This document shows positions 12,452 through 20,846 of a stretch of 21,987 bases of DNA, piece by piece (within the stretch, counting starts at the first letter, position 1; each line of letters begins with the position of its first letter). The stretch comes from Burkholderiales bacterium (GTDB taxonomy: Bacteria; Pseudomonadota; Gammaproteobacteria; Burkholderiales; Burkholderiaceae_C): positions 1 to 21,987 of the forward strand of contig JADJCH010000049.1 of the NCBI GenBank assembly GCA_016703325.1, read 5' to 3'. The translations under genes and the position numbers were made by a program. Under the pieces are notes generated by a model. That model was not told where the DNA came from, searched no databases, and worked only from the letters and a program-made list of their open reading frames with translations.

Positions 12452-12832
12452 TCAGCGCACCGGCAGGGCGGCAAAGTACTGGGCCAGGCGGCGCAGCTCG
12501 TCGTCGCTGTAGCCCCTGGCGTGCTGGTGCATCACGGTGGCGGCGGGGCGCTGGCCGGTCTTGAATTCGATCAGCGCGCGGTAGAGCGTCTCGGCACCAC
12601 GGCCGGCGATGGCCGGGATGGCGCCCTGGTCACGGCCCTCGGTGCCGTGGCAGGCCGCGCAGGTGGCGGCCCAGGTGCGCACCTGGCGCTCGGCAGGGGA
12701 AACCGTCGCAGGGGCCGCGGCGGCAGGGGTGGCCTGTAGGACCGAAGGGGTCTGTGCCGCCAAGGCCGAACAGCCGAGCAGGCCGGCGGCCAGGGTCAGG
12801 CTGCGCAGCGCAGCAGAAGGGATCGGGAACAT
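12452..12832 (-). CDS. fccA: Flavocytochrome c sulfide dehydrogenase, cytochrome subunit
   Basis: A 126-aa monoheme c-type cytochrome. A hydrophobic signal sequence (LTLAAGLLGCSALAAQ) is followed by the heme-binding CAACH (Cys58, Cys61, His62), GAIPAIAGRG, and a C-terminal region with the likely axial Met101 in ATVMHQHARGYSDDEL. The pattern fits the short FccA (cytochrome c class I) that partners FccB; it accepts electrons from the FAD subunit and passes them to the respiratory chain. Its stop is 13 bases before the fccB ATG. A GGAG precedes the ATG. Some FccA proteins are diheme; this one is single-heme. Confidence 0.87.
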   Translation of the reverse strand: MFPIPSAALRSLTLAAGLLGCSALAAQTPSVLQATPAAAAPATVSPAERQVRTWAATCAACHGTEGRDQGAIPAIAGRGAETLYRALIEFKTGQRPAATVMHQHARGYSDDELRRLAQYFAALPVR

Positions 12833-12959
12833 CGGTGGCTCCAGGGGACTGGAAGGTGACTTGGAAACAAGTCGCCACTGTGCCCGCAGCCCGCTGCGCG
12901 GCCAAATAGTCTTCTCGCAGAAGCTTATGGCTGCTGCGCATATGGCAGGCAGCGCCGGA

Positions 12960-12977
12960 CGGGCTGGGTGCAGCCCG
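12960..12977 (-). terminator. Hairpin downstream of icd
   Basis: CGGGCTG and CAGCCCG form a 7-bp GC stem with a 4-base loop, 12 bases past the icd stop on the minus strand. No U-run follows, so this is a weak terminator prediction; it separates icd from fccA. Confidence 0.4.
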
Positions 12978-12989
12978 CCCGCGGCTCGG

Positions 12990-14252
12990 TCAGAAGTCCT
13001 GCATGCAGGCGATCATGGCCTGGCCGAAGCCGGAGCAGGACACCTGGGTGGCGTCGTCCATCAGGCGGGCGAAGTCGTAGGTGACCTTCTTGCTCTCGAT
13101 GGCCGCTTCCATGCTGGCGATGATCAGGTCGGCGGCCTCCACCCAGCCCATGTGGCGCAGCATCATCTCGGCCGAAAGGATCTGCGAGCCCGGGTTGACG
13201 TAGTCCTTGCCGGCGTACCGCGGGGCGGTGCCGTGGGTGGCCTCGAAGCAGGCCACCGAGTCGCTCATGTTGGCGCCCGGGGCGATGCCGATGCCGCCCA
13301 CCTGTGCGGCCAGCGCGTCCGACAGGTAGTCGCCGTTGAGGTTCATCGTGGCGATCACCGAGTACTCGGCCGGGCGCATCAGCACCTGCTGCAGGAAGGC
13401 ATCGGTGATGGAGTCCTTGATGACGATTTCGCGGCCCGTCTTCGGGCTGACCAGCCGGCACCAGGGGCCACCGTCGATCGGCTCGGCACCGAACTCGCGC
13501 TGCGCCAGGTCGTAACCCCAGTCGCGGAAGGCGCCTTCGGTGAACTTCATGATGTTGCCTTTGTGCACCAGCGTGACGTTCGGGCGGTCGTTGTCGATGG
13601 CGTACTGGATGGCCTTGCGCACCAGGCGTTCGGTGCCTTCACGCGACACGGGTTTGACACCCAGGCCGGAGGTCTCCGGGAAGCGGATGCGTCGGCTGCC
13701 CAGCTCCTCGCTGAGGAAGCGGATCAGCTTGCGCGCCTCCTCGCTGCCGGCCGGCCATTCGATGCCGGCGTAGATGTCCTCCGAGTTCTCGCGGAAGATC
13801 ACCATGTCGGTGCGTTCGGGCTCCTTCAGCGGGCTGGGCACGCCCTTGAAATAACGCACCGGGCGCAGGCAGACGTACAGGTCCAGCTCCTGGCGCAGGG
13901 TGACGTTGAGCGAGCGGATGCCCCCGCCCACCGGGGTGGTCAGCGGCCCCTTGATCGACACCACGTAGTCCTGGATGGCCTGAGCGGTTTCGTCGGGCAG
14001 CCACACATCCGGGCCGTACAGGCGGGTGGCCTTCTCGCCGGCGTAGATCTCCATCCAGTGGATCCGGCGGCGGCCGGAGTACGCATGCTGCACGGCGGCG
14101 TCCACCACCTTGATCATCACCGGCGTGGTGTCGATGCCCACGCCGTCGCCCTCGATGAAGGGAATGATCGGCTGGTCCGGGACGTTCAATGTGCCGTCCG
14201 GACGCAGGGTGATCTTCTGTCCCTCGGTCGGGACCTGGATGTGTTCGTACAT
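12990..14252 (-). CDS. icd: NADP-dependent isocitrate dehydrogenase
   Basis: A 420-aa protein, the length of the bacterial homodimeric NADP enzyme (E. coli Icd 416 aa). It converts isocitrate to 2-oxoglutarate in the TCA cycle. Key stretches: IPFIEGDGVGID near the N-terminus; GIRSLNVTLRQELDLYVCLRPVRYF, which contains the substrate-binding and AceK-phosphorylatable serine; IFRENSEDIYAGIEW; HKGNIMKFTEGAF; and the NADP-binding region EATHGTAPRYAGKDYVNPGS. GGAG precedes the ATG at 14252. It lies 87 bases downstream of the TauE/SafE-family gene on the same strand and may have its own promoter in that gap. Intact, with no anomalies. Confidence 0.97.
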   Translation of the reverse strand: MYEHIQVPTEGQKITLRPDGTLNVPDQPIIPFIEGDGVGIDTTPVMIKVVDAAVQHAYSGRRRIHWMEIYAGEKATRLYGPDVWLPDETAQAIQDYVVSIKGPLTTPVGGGIRSLNVTLRQELDLYVCLRPVRYFKGVPSPLKEPERTDMVIFRENSEDIYAGIEWPAGSEEARKLIRFLSEELGSRRIRFPETSGLGVKPVSREGTERLVRKAIQYAIDNDRPNVTLVHKGNIMKFTEGAFRDWGYDLAQREFGAEPIDGGPWCRLVSPKTGREIVIKDSITDAFLQQVLMRPAEYSVIATMNLNGDYLSDALAAQVGGIGIAPGANMSDSVACFEATHGTAPRYAGKDYVNPGSQILSAEMMLRHMGWVEAADLIIASMEAAIESKKVTYDFARLMDDATQVSCSGFGQAMIACMQDF

Positions 14253-14339
14253 GCAATCTCCAACGCAGGCACCGAAGCGGCGCTGCCCTCGGGCGGAAAT
14301 TCTAGGTCAGGGGCACCGCCGGCCGGCGGCAGCTGTGGT

Positions 14340-15050
14340 TCAGGCGCACCAGGCCTGCAGCGGCTCCAGCACGGAGTGCAGCAGCGTCCAGCCGGACACC
14401 CCCGCCACCATGGCGCCCGCCAGGCGCAGCGCCAGCGTGCCGCCCTGGGCATCGCGCTGGTTCAGCCGGCTCGGCACGAAGCGCAGCCACAGCCAGGGGC
14501 CCAGCACCAGACCGAGCATGCTCGTCAGGCCGAAGGCGGTCATCACCACCGCGCCTTCCAGCGGGCTGGAGGCCACCGCCGCCACCAGCAGGGCGGACTG
14601 CAGCAGCCCGCAGGGCAGGATCGGCCACAGCAGGCCGATGCCGGTGGCCTTGAGTTCACCGGGCAGGTGCACCTTCTTCAAGGCAGCGGCTTCCTGCGGA
14701 CGGCCACCCACCTGCTCCATCCAGGCCTCGATCGAGCGGGGCAGCCGCCCTCTGACCAGCAGGCCCAGGCCGAGAAACAGCAGGAAGATCTGCAGCCCGA
14801 CCCAGAGCGGCCGCAGCCAGCCGGCGCCTTCGGACATCACCCGCAGCGCCACCGCCACGGAAGCCACCAGGGCCCCCGCCGCGGCGTAGCCCAGCAGCCG
14901 TCCGATCATCAAACCGGCCACGGCACGGGCCGGTTGATCCGGCCGGCAACTGCGCCCCACCGCCGCACAGCCGGCGCCGCACATGGCCGCGCAGTGTGGC
15001 GTGCCGGCCAGGCCGATCAGGGCCGCGGTGAGGATCAGGGCGCCGGTCAT
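14340..15050 (-). CDS. TauE/SafE-family membrane protein (COG2836 type)
   Basis: A 236-aa polytopic membrane protein with about six hydrophobic segments. It begins with LIGLAGTPHCAAMCGAGC, the HCxxMCG motif that marks the COG2836 branch of the sulfite-exporter TauE/SafE family, and has LWPILPCGLLQSALL in the middle. Members of this branch are frequently encoded near cbb3 oxidase, fnr and hemN genes and have been linked to copper or cytochrome oxidase assembly; that is context knowledge, not shown here. It starts 46 bases after the hemN stop on the same strand, so co-transcription with hemN is likely. No strong ribosome site is seen. Confidence 0.82.
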   Translation of the reverse strand: MTGALILTAALIGLAGTPHCAAMCGAGCAAVGRSCRPDQPARAVAGLMIGRLLGYAAAGALVASVAVALRVMSEGAGWLRPLWVGLQIFLLFLGLGLLVRGRLPRSIEAWMEQVGGRPQEAAALKKVHLPGELKATGIGLLWPILPCGLLQSALLVAAVASSPLEGAVVMTAFGLTSMLGLVLGPWLWLRFVPSRLNQRDAQGGTLALRLAGAMVAGVSGWTLLHSVLEPLQAWCA

Positions 15051-15096
15051 GACAACGGCAAGCGTCGACGCAGCGACCGCAGAGGGAGCGAGACCA

Positions 15097-16548
15097 TCAG
15101 ATCACGCGGGAGAAGCGCTCCCGGGTGCGGTCGGCCCGCACGTAGCGATCGAAGGCCATGGCGATGTAGCGCACGAAGTACCAGCCCAGCGCGGTGAGCT
15201 CGAATCCATCGGCATCCATCGTCAGCAGACCGGCATCGGCATGGTCCTGCAGGGACTCCAGCTCGGCGGCGAAATAGCTCTTCACGTCGATCAGGTGCGC
15301 CAGCGCCACCGATTCGTACGACAGCCGCCCGTGGCACATGATGGACATGATCACCGCACGGCGCACCAGGTCGTCGCGGGTGAGCGCCAGGCCACGCACC
15401 ACCGGCAGGGTGTTGCGGCGCAACGCATCGTAGTAGTCGTCCAGCGTCTTGGCGTTCTGGCTGTAGGTCGGGCCGATGCGGCCGATGGCCGACACGCCCA
15501 GCGCCACCAGATCGCAGTCCGGCTGCGTGCTGTAGCCCTGGAAGTTGCGGTGCAGCCGCCCCTGGCGCTTGGCCTGCGCCAGCGGGTCGTCCGGCAGCGC
15601 AAAGTGGTCCATGCCGATGTACTGGTAGCCGTGGCTGATGAAGCCTGCAATCGCCCGCGACAGCATGCCGATGCGGTCTCCACCGGTCGGCAGCACCTCG
15701 ATGGGAATGCGCCGCTGCGGCTTGAAGCGCTGCGGCAGGTGGGCGTAGCCGTACATCGCCACCCGGTCCGGGCGCAGGGCCGCCACCTCTCGCACGGTGT
15801 GCTCGAAGCTCTCCGGCGTCTGCTTGGGCAGGCCGTAGATCAGGTCCACGTTGATCGACTCGTAACCCAGCGCCCGTGCCGACACCATCAGCTCGCGCAC
15901 CTGCTCCAGCGGCTGGATGCGGTGCACCGCCTTCTGCACCTCGGGCTCAATGTCCTGCACGCCGAAGGACACACGGTTGAAACCCAGGCTGCGCAGGTGC
16001 TCCAGGCGCTGGTGGGTGACGGTGCGCGGGTCGATCTCGATCGAATACTCGCCCTTGGGCAAAAAATCGAAGCGCTCGCGCAGCGACTGCATCATGCGCG
16101 TCAGCTCTGCATCGCTCAGGAAGGTGGGCGTGCCGCCGCCGAAGTGCAGCTGCGACACCGGCTGGCCGTTGCCCAGCGCCGCGGTGACCAGCGACAGCTC
16201 ATGCGCCACCGCATCGATGTACGGATCCGCCCGCCCGTGGTCGCGGGTGACGATCTTGTTGCAGGCGCAGTAGTAGCACACCGACTCGCAGAACGGCACA
16301 TGCACATACACCGACAGCGGCCCGCCCGCCCCGGCCACCACACCGGCCGACAACTCCGCCAGCGCCTGCAGGTACTGCTCCGGCCCGAAGGCCTCCACGA
16401 ACCGGTCCGCCGTGGGATAGGAGGTGTAGCGCGGCCCGGGCACATCCATGCGCCGCAGCAGCTCTTCGTTCAGCGCCGGGGGGTTGTCCGCCCCTTGGGC
16501 CGCGGCTTCCGCTCGGGCCATCGTTTCGACCGTGGTCTTCTGTTCCAT
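15097..16548 (-). CDS. hemN: Oxygen-independent coproporphyrinogen III oxidase (radical SAM)
   Basis: A 483-aa protein that decarboxylates coproporphyrinogen III to protoporphyrinogen IX without oxygen. The radical SAM cluster motif is CESVCYYCAC (Cys87, Cys91, Cys94 with the additional Cys96), followed by NKIV, LHFGGGTPTFL, IEIDPRTV and RVSFGVQD, all hallmarks of true HemN rather than HemW. PGPRYTSYPTA precedes the cluster, as in HemN. The ATG at 16548 lacks a strong ribosome site; MARAEAAAQG at 16521 is a possible alternative start, which would leave more room for a promoter behind the FNR box at 16585-16598. It is divergent from fnr and followed by the TauE/SafE-family gene. Confidence 0.95.
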   Translation of the reverse strand: MEQKTTVETMARAEAAAQGADNPPALNEELLRRMDVPGPRYTSYPTADRFVEAFGPEQYLQALAELSAGVVAGAGGPLSVYVHVPFCESVCYYCACNKIVTRDHGRADPYIDAVAHELSLVTAALGNGQPVSQLHFGGGTPTFLSDAELTRMMQSLRERFDFLPKGEYSIEIDPRTVTHQRLEHLRSLGFNRVSFGVQDIEPEVQKAVHRIQPLEQVRELMVSARALGYESINVDLIYGLPKQTPESFEHTVREVAALRPDRVAMYGYAHLPQRFKPQRRIPIEVLPTGGDRIGMLSRAIAGFISHGYQYIGMDHFALPDDPLAQAKRQGRLHRNFQGYSTQPDCDLVALGVSAIGRIGPTYSQNAKTLDDYYDALRRNTLPVVRGLALTRDDLVRRAVIMSIMCHGRLSYESVALAHLIDVKSYFAAELESLQDHADAGLLTMDADGFELTALGWYFVRYIAMAFDRYVRADRTRERFSRVI

Positions 16549-16584
16549 TGCTCGGACTGTGCCTCTGTCAGGTAGACCCCGATA

Positions 16585-16598
16585 TTGACATGGCTCAA
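16585..16598. promoter_or_regulatory. FNR-binding site between hemN and fnr
   Basis: TTGACATGGCTCAA has both FNR half-sites in the consensus TTGA-N6-TCAA arrangement. Its centre lies about 43 bases from the hemN ATG at 16548 (70 from the alternative ATG at 16521) and about 118 from the fnr ATG. Control of hemN by FNR-type regulators is well established, and fnr autoregulation is common. Confidence 0.72.
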
Positions 16599-16626
16599 GA
16601 CAAGCGCGACAACGCGGCTCAGAATC

Positions 16627-16657
16627 GGCTCAAACTTGATGATTGCCAGTTTGAGCC
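16627..16657 (+). promoter_or_regulatory. 10-bp perfect inverted repeat in fnr upstream region
   Basis: GGCTCAAACT and AGTTTGAGCC are perfect reverse complements separated by 11 bases, ending 52 bases before the fnr ATG. It could be an mRNA leader hairpin, an operator, or a terminator-like element insulating fnr. The arms contain TCAAA/TTTGA, loosely similar to FNR half-sites, but their spacing does not fit the FNR consensus. Confidence 0.45.
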
Positions 16658-16709
16658 CGCAACCGTCACTCGCTTGCGCTCAGTTCTTGCTGTTGTTCCG
16701 GATGCAATA

Positions 16710-17459
16710 ATGACCGACATGACGCATGAAACCGCCCCATCGTCCCGCATCGATGCACTGAAGGTCGCCTGTTCTGCCTGCAACCTGCGCGAACTCTGTT
16801 TGCCGGTGGGCCTGTCGGACGACGAAATGGTGTCGCTGGACGACATGGTCAGCACCCGCCGCAGCGTCAAACGCGGCGAGAGCCTGTTCCATGCCGGCGA
16901 GCCCTTTGCGGCGCTTTACGCGGTGCGCACCGGCTTCTTCAAGACGGTGGTGTCCGCCTCCGATGGCCGCGAACAGGTCACCGGCTTCCAGATGGCCGGC
17001 GAGCTGATCGGCCTGGACGGCATCAGCAACGACCGCCACTCCTGCGACGCCGTGGCGCTGGAAGACTCGCAGGTCTGCATGATCCCCTACGGCCAGCTGG
17101 AGTCGCTGTCGCGCGAGTTCACCCTGCTGCAGCACCAGTTCCACAAGATCATGAGCCGCGAGATCGTGCGCGACCATGGCGTCATGCTGCTGCTGGGCAG
17201 CATGCGGGCGGAAGAGCGCCTGGCCGCCTTCCTGCTCAACCTCACCCAGCGCCTGCAGGCGCGCGGCTTCTCGGCTTCCGCCCTGGTGCTGCGCATGACC
17301 CGCGAAGAGATCGGCAGCTACCTCGGCCTCAAACTCGAGACGGTCAGCCGCACCTTCTCCAAGTTCCAGGACGAAGGCATCCTGGAAGTCAAGCAGCGCG
17401 ACATCCGCATCATCGACCAGTCCGCGCTGCAGCGCGTGGTCAACGGCGCCAACTGCTGA
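16710..17459 (+). CDS. fnr: FNR-family anaerobic transcriptional regulator
   Basis: A 249-aa Crp/Fnr-family regulator. N-terminal cysteines Cys21, Cys24 and Cys30 (ACSACNLRELC, C-X2-C-X5-C) plus Cys112 (DRHSCDAV) match the four ligands of the oxygen-sensing 4Fe-4S cluster of true FNR. A cyclic-nucleotide-like beta barrel (GESLFHAGEPFAALYAVRTGFFKT) is followed by the C-terminal HTH: TREEIGSYLGLKLETVSRTFSKFQ, with the E-x2-SR recognition helix that reads TTGAT half-sites. The ATG at 16710 was chosen by length; ATG at 16719 is also possible, and the upstream open frame has no similarity. It probably controls hemN and itself through the box at 16585. Confidence 0.94.
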   Translation: MTDMTHETAPSSRIDALKVACSACNLRELCLPVGLSDDEMVSLDDMVSTRRSVKRGESLFHAGEPFAALYAVRTGFFKTVVSASDGREQVTGFQMAGELIGLDGISNDRHSCDAVALEDSQVCMIPYGQLESLSREFTLLQHQFHKIMSREIVRDHGVMLLLGSMRAEERLAAFLLNLTQRLQARGFSASALVLRMTREEIGSYLGLKLETVSRTFSKFQDEGILEVKQRDIRIIDQSALQRVVNGANC

Positions 17460-17482
17460 GCACCTGAGCCGCTGGGTCGAAG

Positions 17483-18241
17483 ATGGCGGACTCCCGTCCT
17501 GCTCCCATCGTCCTGGTCCATGGCGCCTGGGGTGGTGCCTGGATCTGGCGCCGCGTGCTCGGCCCGCTGCGTGCGGCCGGCCACGAAGTCCACGCAGTCA
17601 CCCTCACCGGCGACGGTGAACGCGCGCACCTGCGCCATGCCCTGCCCGCCGGCGGCATCTCCCTGCAGACCCACGTGGCCGACGTGGTCGCTCTGGTGCA
17701 GGCCGAGGAACTCAGCCACATCGTCCTGGTCGGCCACAGTTATGGCGGCATGGTGGTCACCGGCGCCGCAGATCGGTTGACCGCGCAGGACCCGCAGGCG
17801 CTGCGCAGCCTTGTCTACCTCGACGCGATGATCCCCCTGCCCGGCGAAGGCTGGGGCCAGCAGCACAGCCCGGAGGTGGTTGCCGCACGCACCGCCGCAG
17901 CCCACGCGAACGGCTACGCCCTGCCGCCCCCCGACCCGGACGGCTTCGGCCTGAGCGGTGCCGACCGCGACTGGCTGCTGCGCCGCCAGGTGCCCCACCC
18001 CTTCGGCCCGCACCCCCACGGGCCCTACCGCGAGCCGCTGGACTTCGACGCTGAGCGCTGGGCGCGGCTGCCGCGCCACTTCATCGACTGCACCGAACCG
18101 GCCTACCCGACCATCGCCGCGATGCGCAGCCGCGCCCGCAGCCTGCCGGGCTTCACCGTGCACGAAATGGCCACCGGCCACTGCCCGATGGTGAGCCAGC
18201 CCGAAGCGCTGGTGGCGCTGCTGCTCTCGATCGCCGCCTGA
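17483..18241 (+). CDS. Alpha/beta hydrolase (salicylate-esterase / EstC-like)
   Basis: A 252-aa cytoplasmic alpha/beta hydrolase. IVLVHGAWGGAWIWRRV near the N-terminus provides the oxyanion hole; GHSYGG gives the nucleophile Ser86; YLDAMIPLPGEGW follows; and the likely base is His233 in ATGHCPMVSQPEALV. The HGAWGGAW / GHSYGG / GHCPM combination is typical of the EstC, salicylate-esterase and hydroxynitrile-lyase-like group. The substrate is unknown. It starts 23 bases after the fnr stop and could be transcribed with it. No signal peptide is evident. The ribosome site is weak. Confidence 0.85.
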   Translation: MADSRPAPIVLVHGAWGGAWIWRRVLGPLRAAGHEVHAVTLTGDGERAHLRHALPAGGISLQTHVADVVALVQAEELSHIVLVGHSYGGMVVTGAADRLTAQDPQALRSLVYLDAMIPLPGEGWGQQHSPEVVAARTAAAHANGYALPPPDPDGFGLSGADRDWLLRRQVPHPFGPHPHGPYREPLDFDAERWARLPRHFIDCTEPAYPTIAAMRSRARSLPGFTVHEMATGHCPMVSQPEALVALLLSIAA

Positions 18242-18303
18242 CCGGCCCGGGTGCCGGCCCGCCTCATGGGGCGGTGCGCCCGCGCAGCGACGCAAACCGT
18301 TAC

Positions 18304-18380
18304 TTTTTCACATCCAGGCCCCTGCGGCTGGCTCATCCCATGAGCCAGTGGGCCGCTATCGTGTCTCCACGGGTGAAAAA
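18304..18380. promoter_or_regulatory. Nested inverted repeats upstream of the cas operon
   Basis: Two inverted repeats are nested in the 162-base gap before cas3. The inner one is CTGGCTCAT-CCC-ATGAGCCAG (18328-18348), a perfect 9-bp palindrome with a 3-base centre. The outer one pairs TTTTTCAC (18304-18311) with GTGAAAAA (18373-18380). They may be operator sites or a leader structure of the cas transcript. Neither resembles a CRISPR repeat array, and no spacers are present. Confidence 0.45.
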
Positions 18381-18403
18381 TCCACTTCAGGGAGGCACCA
18401 GAG

Positions 18404-20824
18404 ATGCAAAACCAACCGATCGCACACAGCGCCCCGGACGGCGGTGCGCCGCACGGGCTGAGCGAACACCTGCAGGCGGTTGCCCGGCTGGCGGCACAGG
18501 CCGTCCGGGCCGGCAGCGATGACCCCGCGCTGACCGCCCTGGCCCACCTGGCCGGCCTGTGGCACGACCTGGGCAAGTACCGCCCCGGCTTTCAGCGCTA
18601 CATCCGGCAGGTGGCCGAGGCGCACATCGAAGGCAGGCTGCCGCAGGGCAGCGACAAGAGCCATTCGGGCGCCGGCGCGCTGCATGCCCAATCCTGGTTG
18701 AAGGAGAGACAGGGCCCGATCGGTCTGATCAGCGCCCGCCTGCTGCAGTACGTCATTGCCGGTCACCATGCCGGGCTCGATGACTGGTACAGCGAGTCGG
18801 GCAACCTGGCCGGCCGGCTGGGCCACGACGACACGTTGCGCGAATACCGGGAGTCCCTGGCCGCGGCACCGAACCCGCAGATCCTCGCGCCTGCACTCGT
18901 GCTGCCCGACCCGAAGACGCTGCCACTCACCCCCGGCACCGGCCACGAAGATATCCCCGGCCGCCTCGCCCTGTGGGTGCGCATGCTCTTCTCGGCCCTG
19001 GTGGACGCGGACTTCCTCGACACCGAAGCCTTCATGAACCCGCGCGCCGCAGCGCTGCGCGAGGCTGCGGCGCCGTCGATGGCCGACCTGCTCGCCGCGT
19101 TCGACGCCTACATGGCGCACAAGGCCGCAGCAGTCGAGTCCGCCGGGCTGGCCGCGAGCCCCGTCAACCGCCGCCGCGCCGAGGTGCTCGCCGCCTGCCG
19201 CGCCAAGGCCGCCGGTGCCCCCGGCACCTACACCCTGACCGTGCCCACCGGCGGCGGCAAGACGCTGGCCAGCCTCGCCTTTGCGCTCACCCATGCGCAG
19301 CAGCACGGCCTGCGCCGGGTGGTGATGGTGATTCCCTACACCAGCATCATCGAGCAGACCGCCGAGGTCTACCGCGAGGTCTTCGCGCCGCTGGGCCCGG
19401 ACGTGGCCGAGCGCATCGTGCTGGAGCACCACAGCAACGCCGCCGAGCTGGGTGAGGCAGCCGAAACCACCCGTTCCCGCCTGGCCTGCGAGAACTGGGA
19501 CGCGCCCGTGGTGGTGACCACCAGCGTGCAGCTCTTCGAAAGCCTGTTCGCCCGCAAGACTTCGCGCTGCCGCAAGCTGCACGCCCTGCGCGGCAGCGTC
19601 ATCGTGATCGACGAGGCGCAGTTGCTGCCGGTGGACTTCCTGCAGCCGGTGGTGGACGTGCTGCGCCTGCTGGTGCGCGACCACGGCGCCACCGTCGTGC
19701 TCTGCACCGCCACCCAGCCGACGCTCACCGAGCAGCGCCACTTCGGCGGGCGCGGGCTGCGCGGCTACGCACCCGGTGAGGTCACCGCCATCATCGACGA
19801 CGAACCCGCCCTGTACGACGCCCTGCAACGCGTGCGGGTGCGCCTGCCGGCCAACCTGACGCAGCCGCAGCCCTGGGAAGTCACCGCCGAGGCCCTCGCC
19901 CGCCACGACGCGGTGCTGGCCATCGTCGGCCGCCGTGCCGATGCCCGCGAACTCTACGAGCGCCTCGCCCGCGACCTGCCCACCGGCCGCGAAGGCCTGT
20001 GGCACCTCTCGGCACTGATGTGCCCGCAGCACCGCAGCGAAGTCATCGCCGACATCAAGGCCGCCCTGGCCGCCCGCCGAGAGACCCTGGCCCGCGGCGA
20101 GCCGACGGCACCCGTGCGGGTGATCTCGACCCAGCTCGTGGAGGCCGGCGTCGACCTGGATTTCCCGGTGGTCTACCGAGCGCTGGCCGGGCTGGATTCG
20201 ATCGCGCAGGCCGCCGGACGCTGCAACCGCGAGGGCCGACTGGACCGAGGCGAGGTTCATGTCTTCGTGCCGCCCAAGGCCCCTCCGCCCGGATTGCTGC
20301 GACAGGCCGCTCAAGCCTGCGCGCTGGTCTGGGACGGGCTGGATCCGACCGGCGACGACGACCCACTCGCATTGGAGCGGGTGTCGTGCTACTTCGCCCG
20401 CCTCTACGGCGGCGCCGAACTGGACCGCCACGGCATCGCGGAACTGCTTAGGCTGGAAATCGACCGCTGCGCCGGCACGCTGGCCGTGAACTTCCGCAGC
20501 GCCGCCGACAAGTTCCGCCTGATCGACAACCAGGACGCCGCCACCGTCTTCGTGCGCTGGCACAGCCCACGCTGCCGGGAGGACGTCGATGCCCTGCTCG
20601 GCCTACTGGAGCGCGACGGCCCCTCGCGCTGGCTGATGCGCCGACTGCAGCGCTACGGCGTGACGATCTACCAGCAGGACCTGAAGCGCCTGCTCGCCAG
20701 CGGCGATGTGCAGGAACTGCTGCCCGGCCTGTACGTGCAGACCGACAGCGACGTGTTCTACGACCCGGTCCTCGGCGCCCTGCTGGGCGGCGCGCCCGGT
20801 GACCCCGCTGCGTACTTCACCTGA
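18404..20824 (+). CDS. cas3: CRISPR-associated helicase/nuclease Cas3 (type I-C)
   Basis: An 806-aa fusion of HD nuclease and superfamily 2 helicase, the effector that degrades DNA targeted by Cascade. The HD domain comes first: SEHLQAV (His22), LAGLWHDLGKYRPGFQ with HD at 54-55, SHSGAGA, and IAGHHAGL. The helicase follows: Walker A VPTGGGKT at about 280, DEAQ at about 402-405, TATQPT, VISTQLVEAGVDLDF at about 575 and QAAGRCNREG at about 600. GGAGG lies 8 bases before the ATG at 18404. It is followed after 22 bases by cas5c, the order expected of type I-C. All catalytic motifs look intact, so interference should be possible if the rest of the operon is complete. Confidence 0.95.
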   Translation: MQNQPIAHSAPDGGAPHGLSEHLQAVARLAAQAVRAGSDDPALTALAHLAGLWHDLGKYRPGFQRYIRQVAEAHIEGRLPQGSDKSHSGAGALHAQSWLKERQGPIGLISARLLQYVIAGHHAGLDDWYSESGNLAGRLGHDDTLREYRESLAAAPNPQILAPALVLPDPKTLPLTPGTGHEDIPGRLALWVRMLFSALVDADFLDTEAFMNPRAAALREAAAPSMADLLAAFDAYMAHKAAAVESAGLAASPVNRRRAEVLAACRAKAAGAPGTYTLTVPTGGGKTLASLAFALTHAQQHGLRRVVMVIPYTSIIEQTAEVYREVFAPLGPDVAERIVLEHHSNAAELGEAAETTRSRLACENWDAPVVVTTSVQLFESLFARKTSRCRKLHALRGSVIVIDEAQLLPVDFLQPVVDVLRLLVRDHGATVVLCTATQPTLTEQRHFGGRGLRGYAPGEVTAIIDDEPALYDALQRVRVRLPANLTQPQPWEVTAEALARHDAVLAIVGRRADARELYERLARDLPTGREGLWHLSALMCPQHRSEVIADIKAALAARRETLARGEPTAPVRVISTQLVEAGVDLDFPVVYRALAGLDSIAQAAGRCNREGRLDRGEVHVFVPPKAPPPGLLRQAAQACALVWDGLDPTGDDDPLALERVSCYFARLYGGAELDRHGIAELLRLEIDRCAGTLAVNFRSAADKFRLIDNQDAATVFVRWHSPRCREDVDALLGLLERDGPSRWLMRRLQRYGVTIYQQDLKRLLASGDVQELLPGLYVQTDSDVFYDPVLGALLGGAPGDPAAYFT

Positions 20825-20846
20825 ACCGAAAAGGAGGAACCCGACG

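Noticed and set aside
10876..12564. 562-residue open frame on the plus strand
   Set aside because: It runs out of frame through the end of the lipoprotein hydrolase and antisense to fccB; no family features.
12609..15197. 862-residue open frame on the plus strand
   Set aside because: It is antisense to fccA, icd and the TauE/SafE gene, all of which have clear family motifs on the minus strand. Long antisense frames are expected at this GC content.
14983..16575. 530-residue open frame on the plus strand
   Set aside because: Antisense shadow of hemN, with His/Arg/Gln-rich low-quality composition.
18356..20563. 735-residue open frame on the minus strand
   Set aside because: Antisense shadow of cas3; composition is low-complexity Gly/Val/Ala/His with no motifs.
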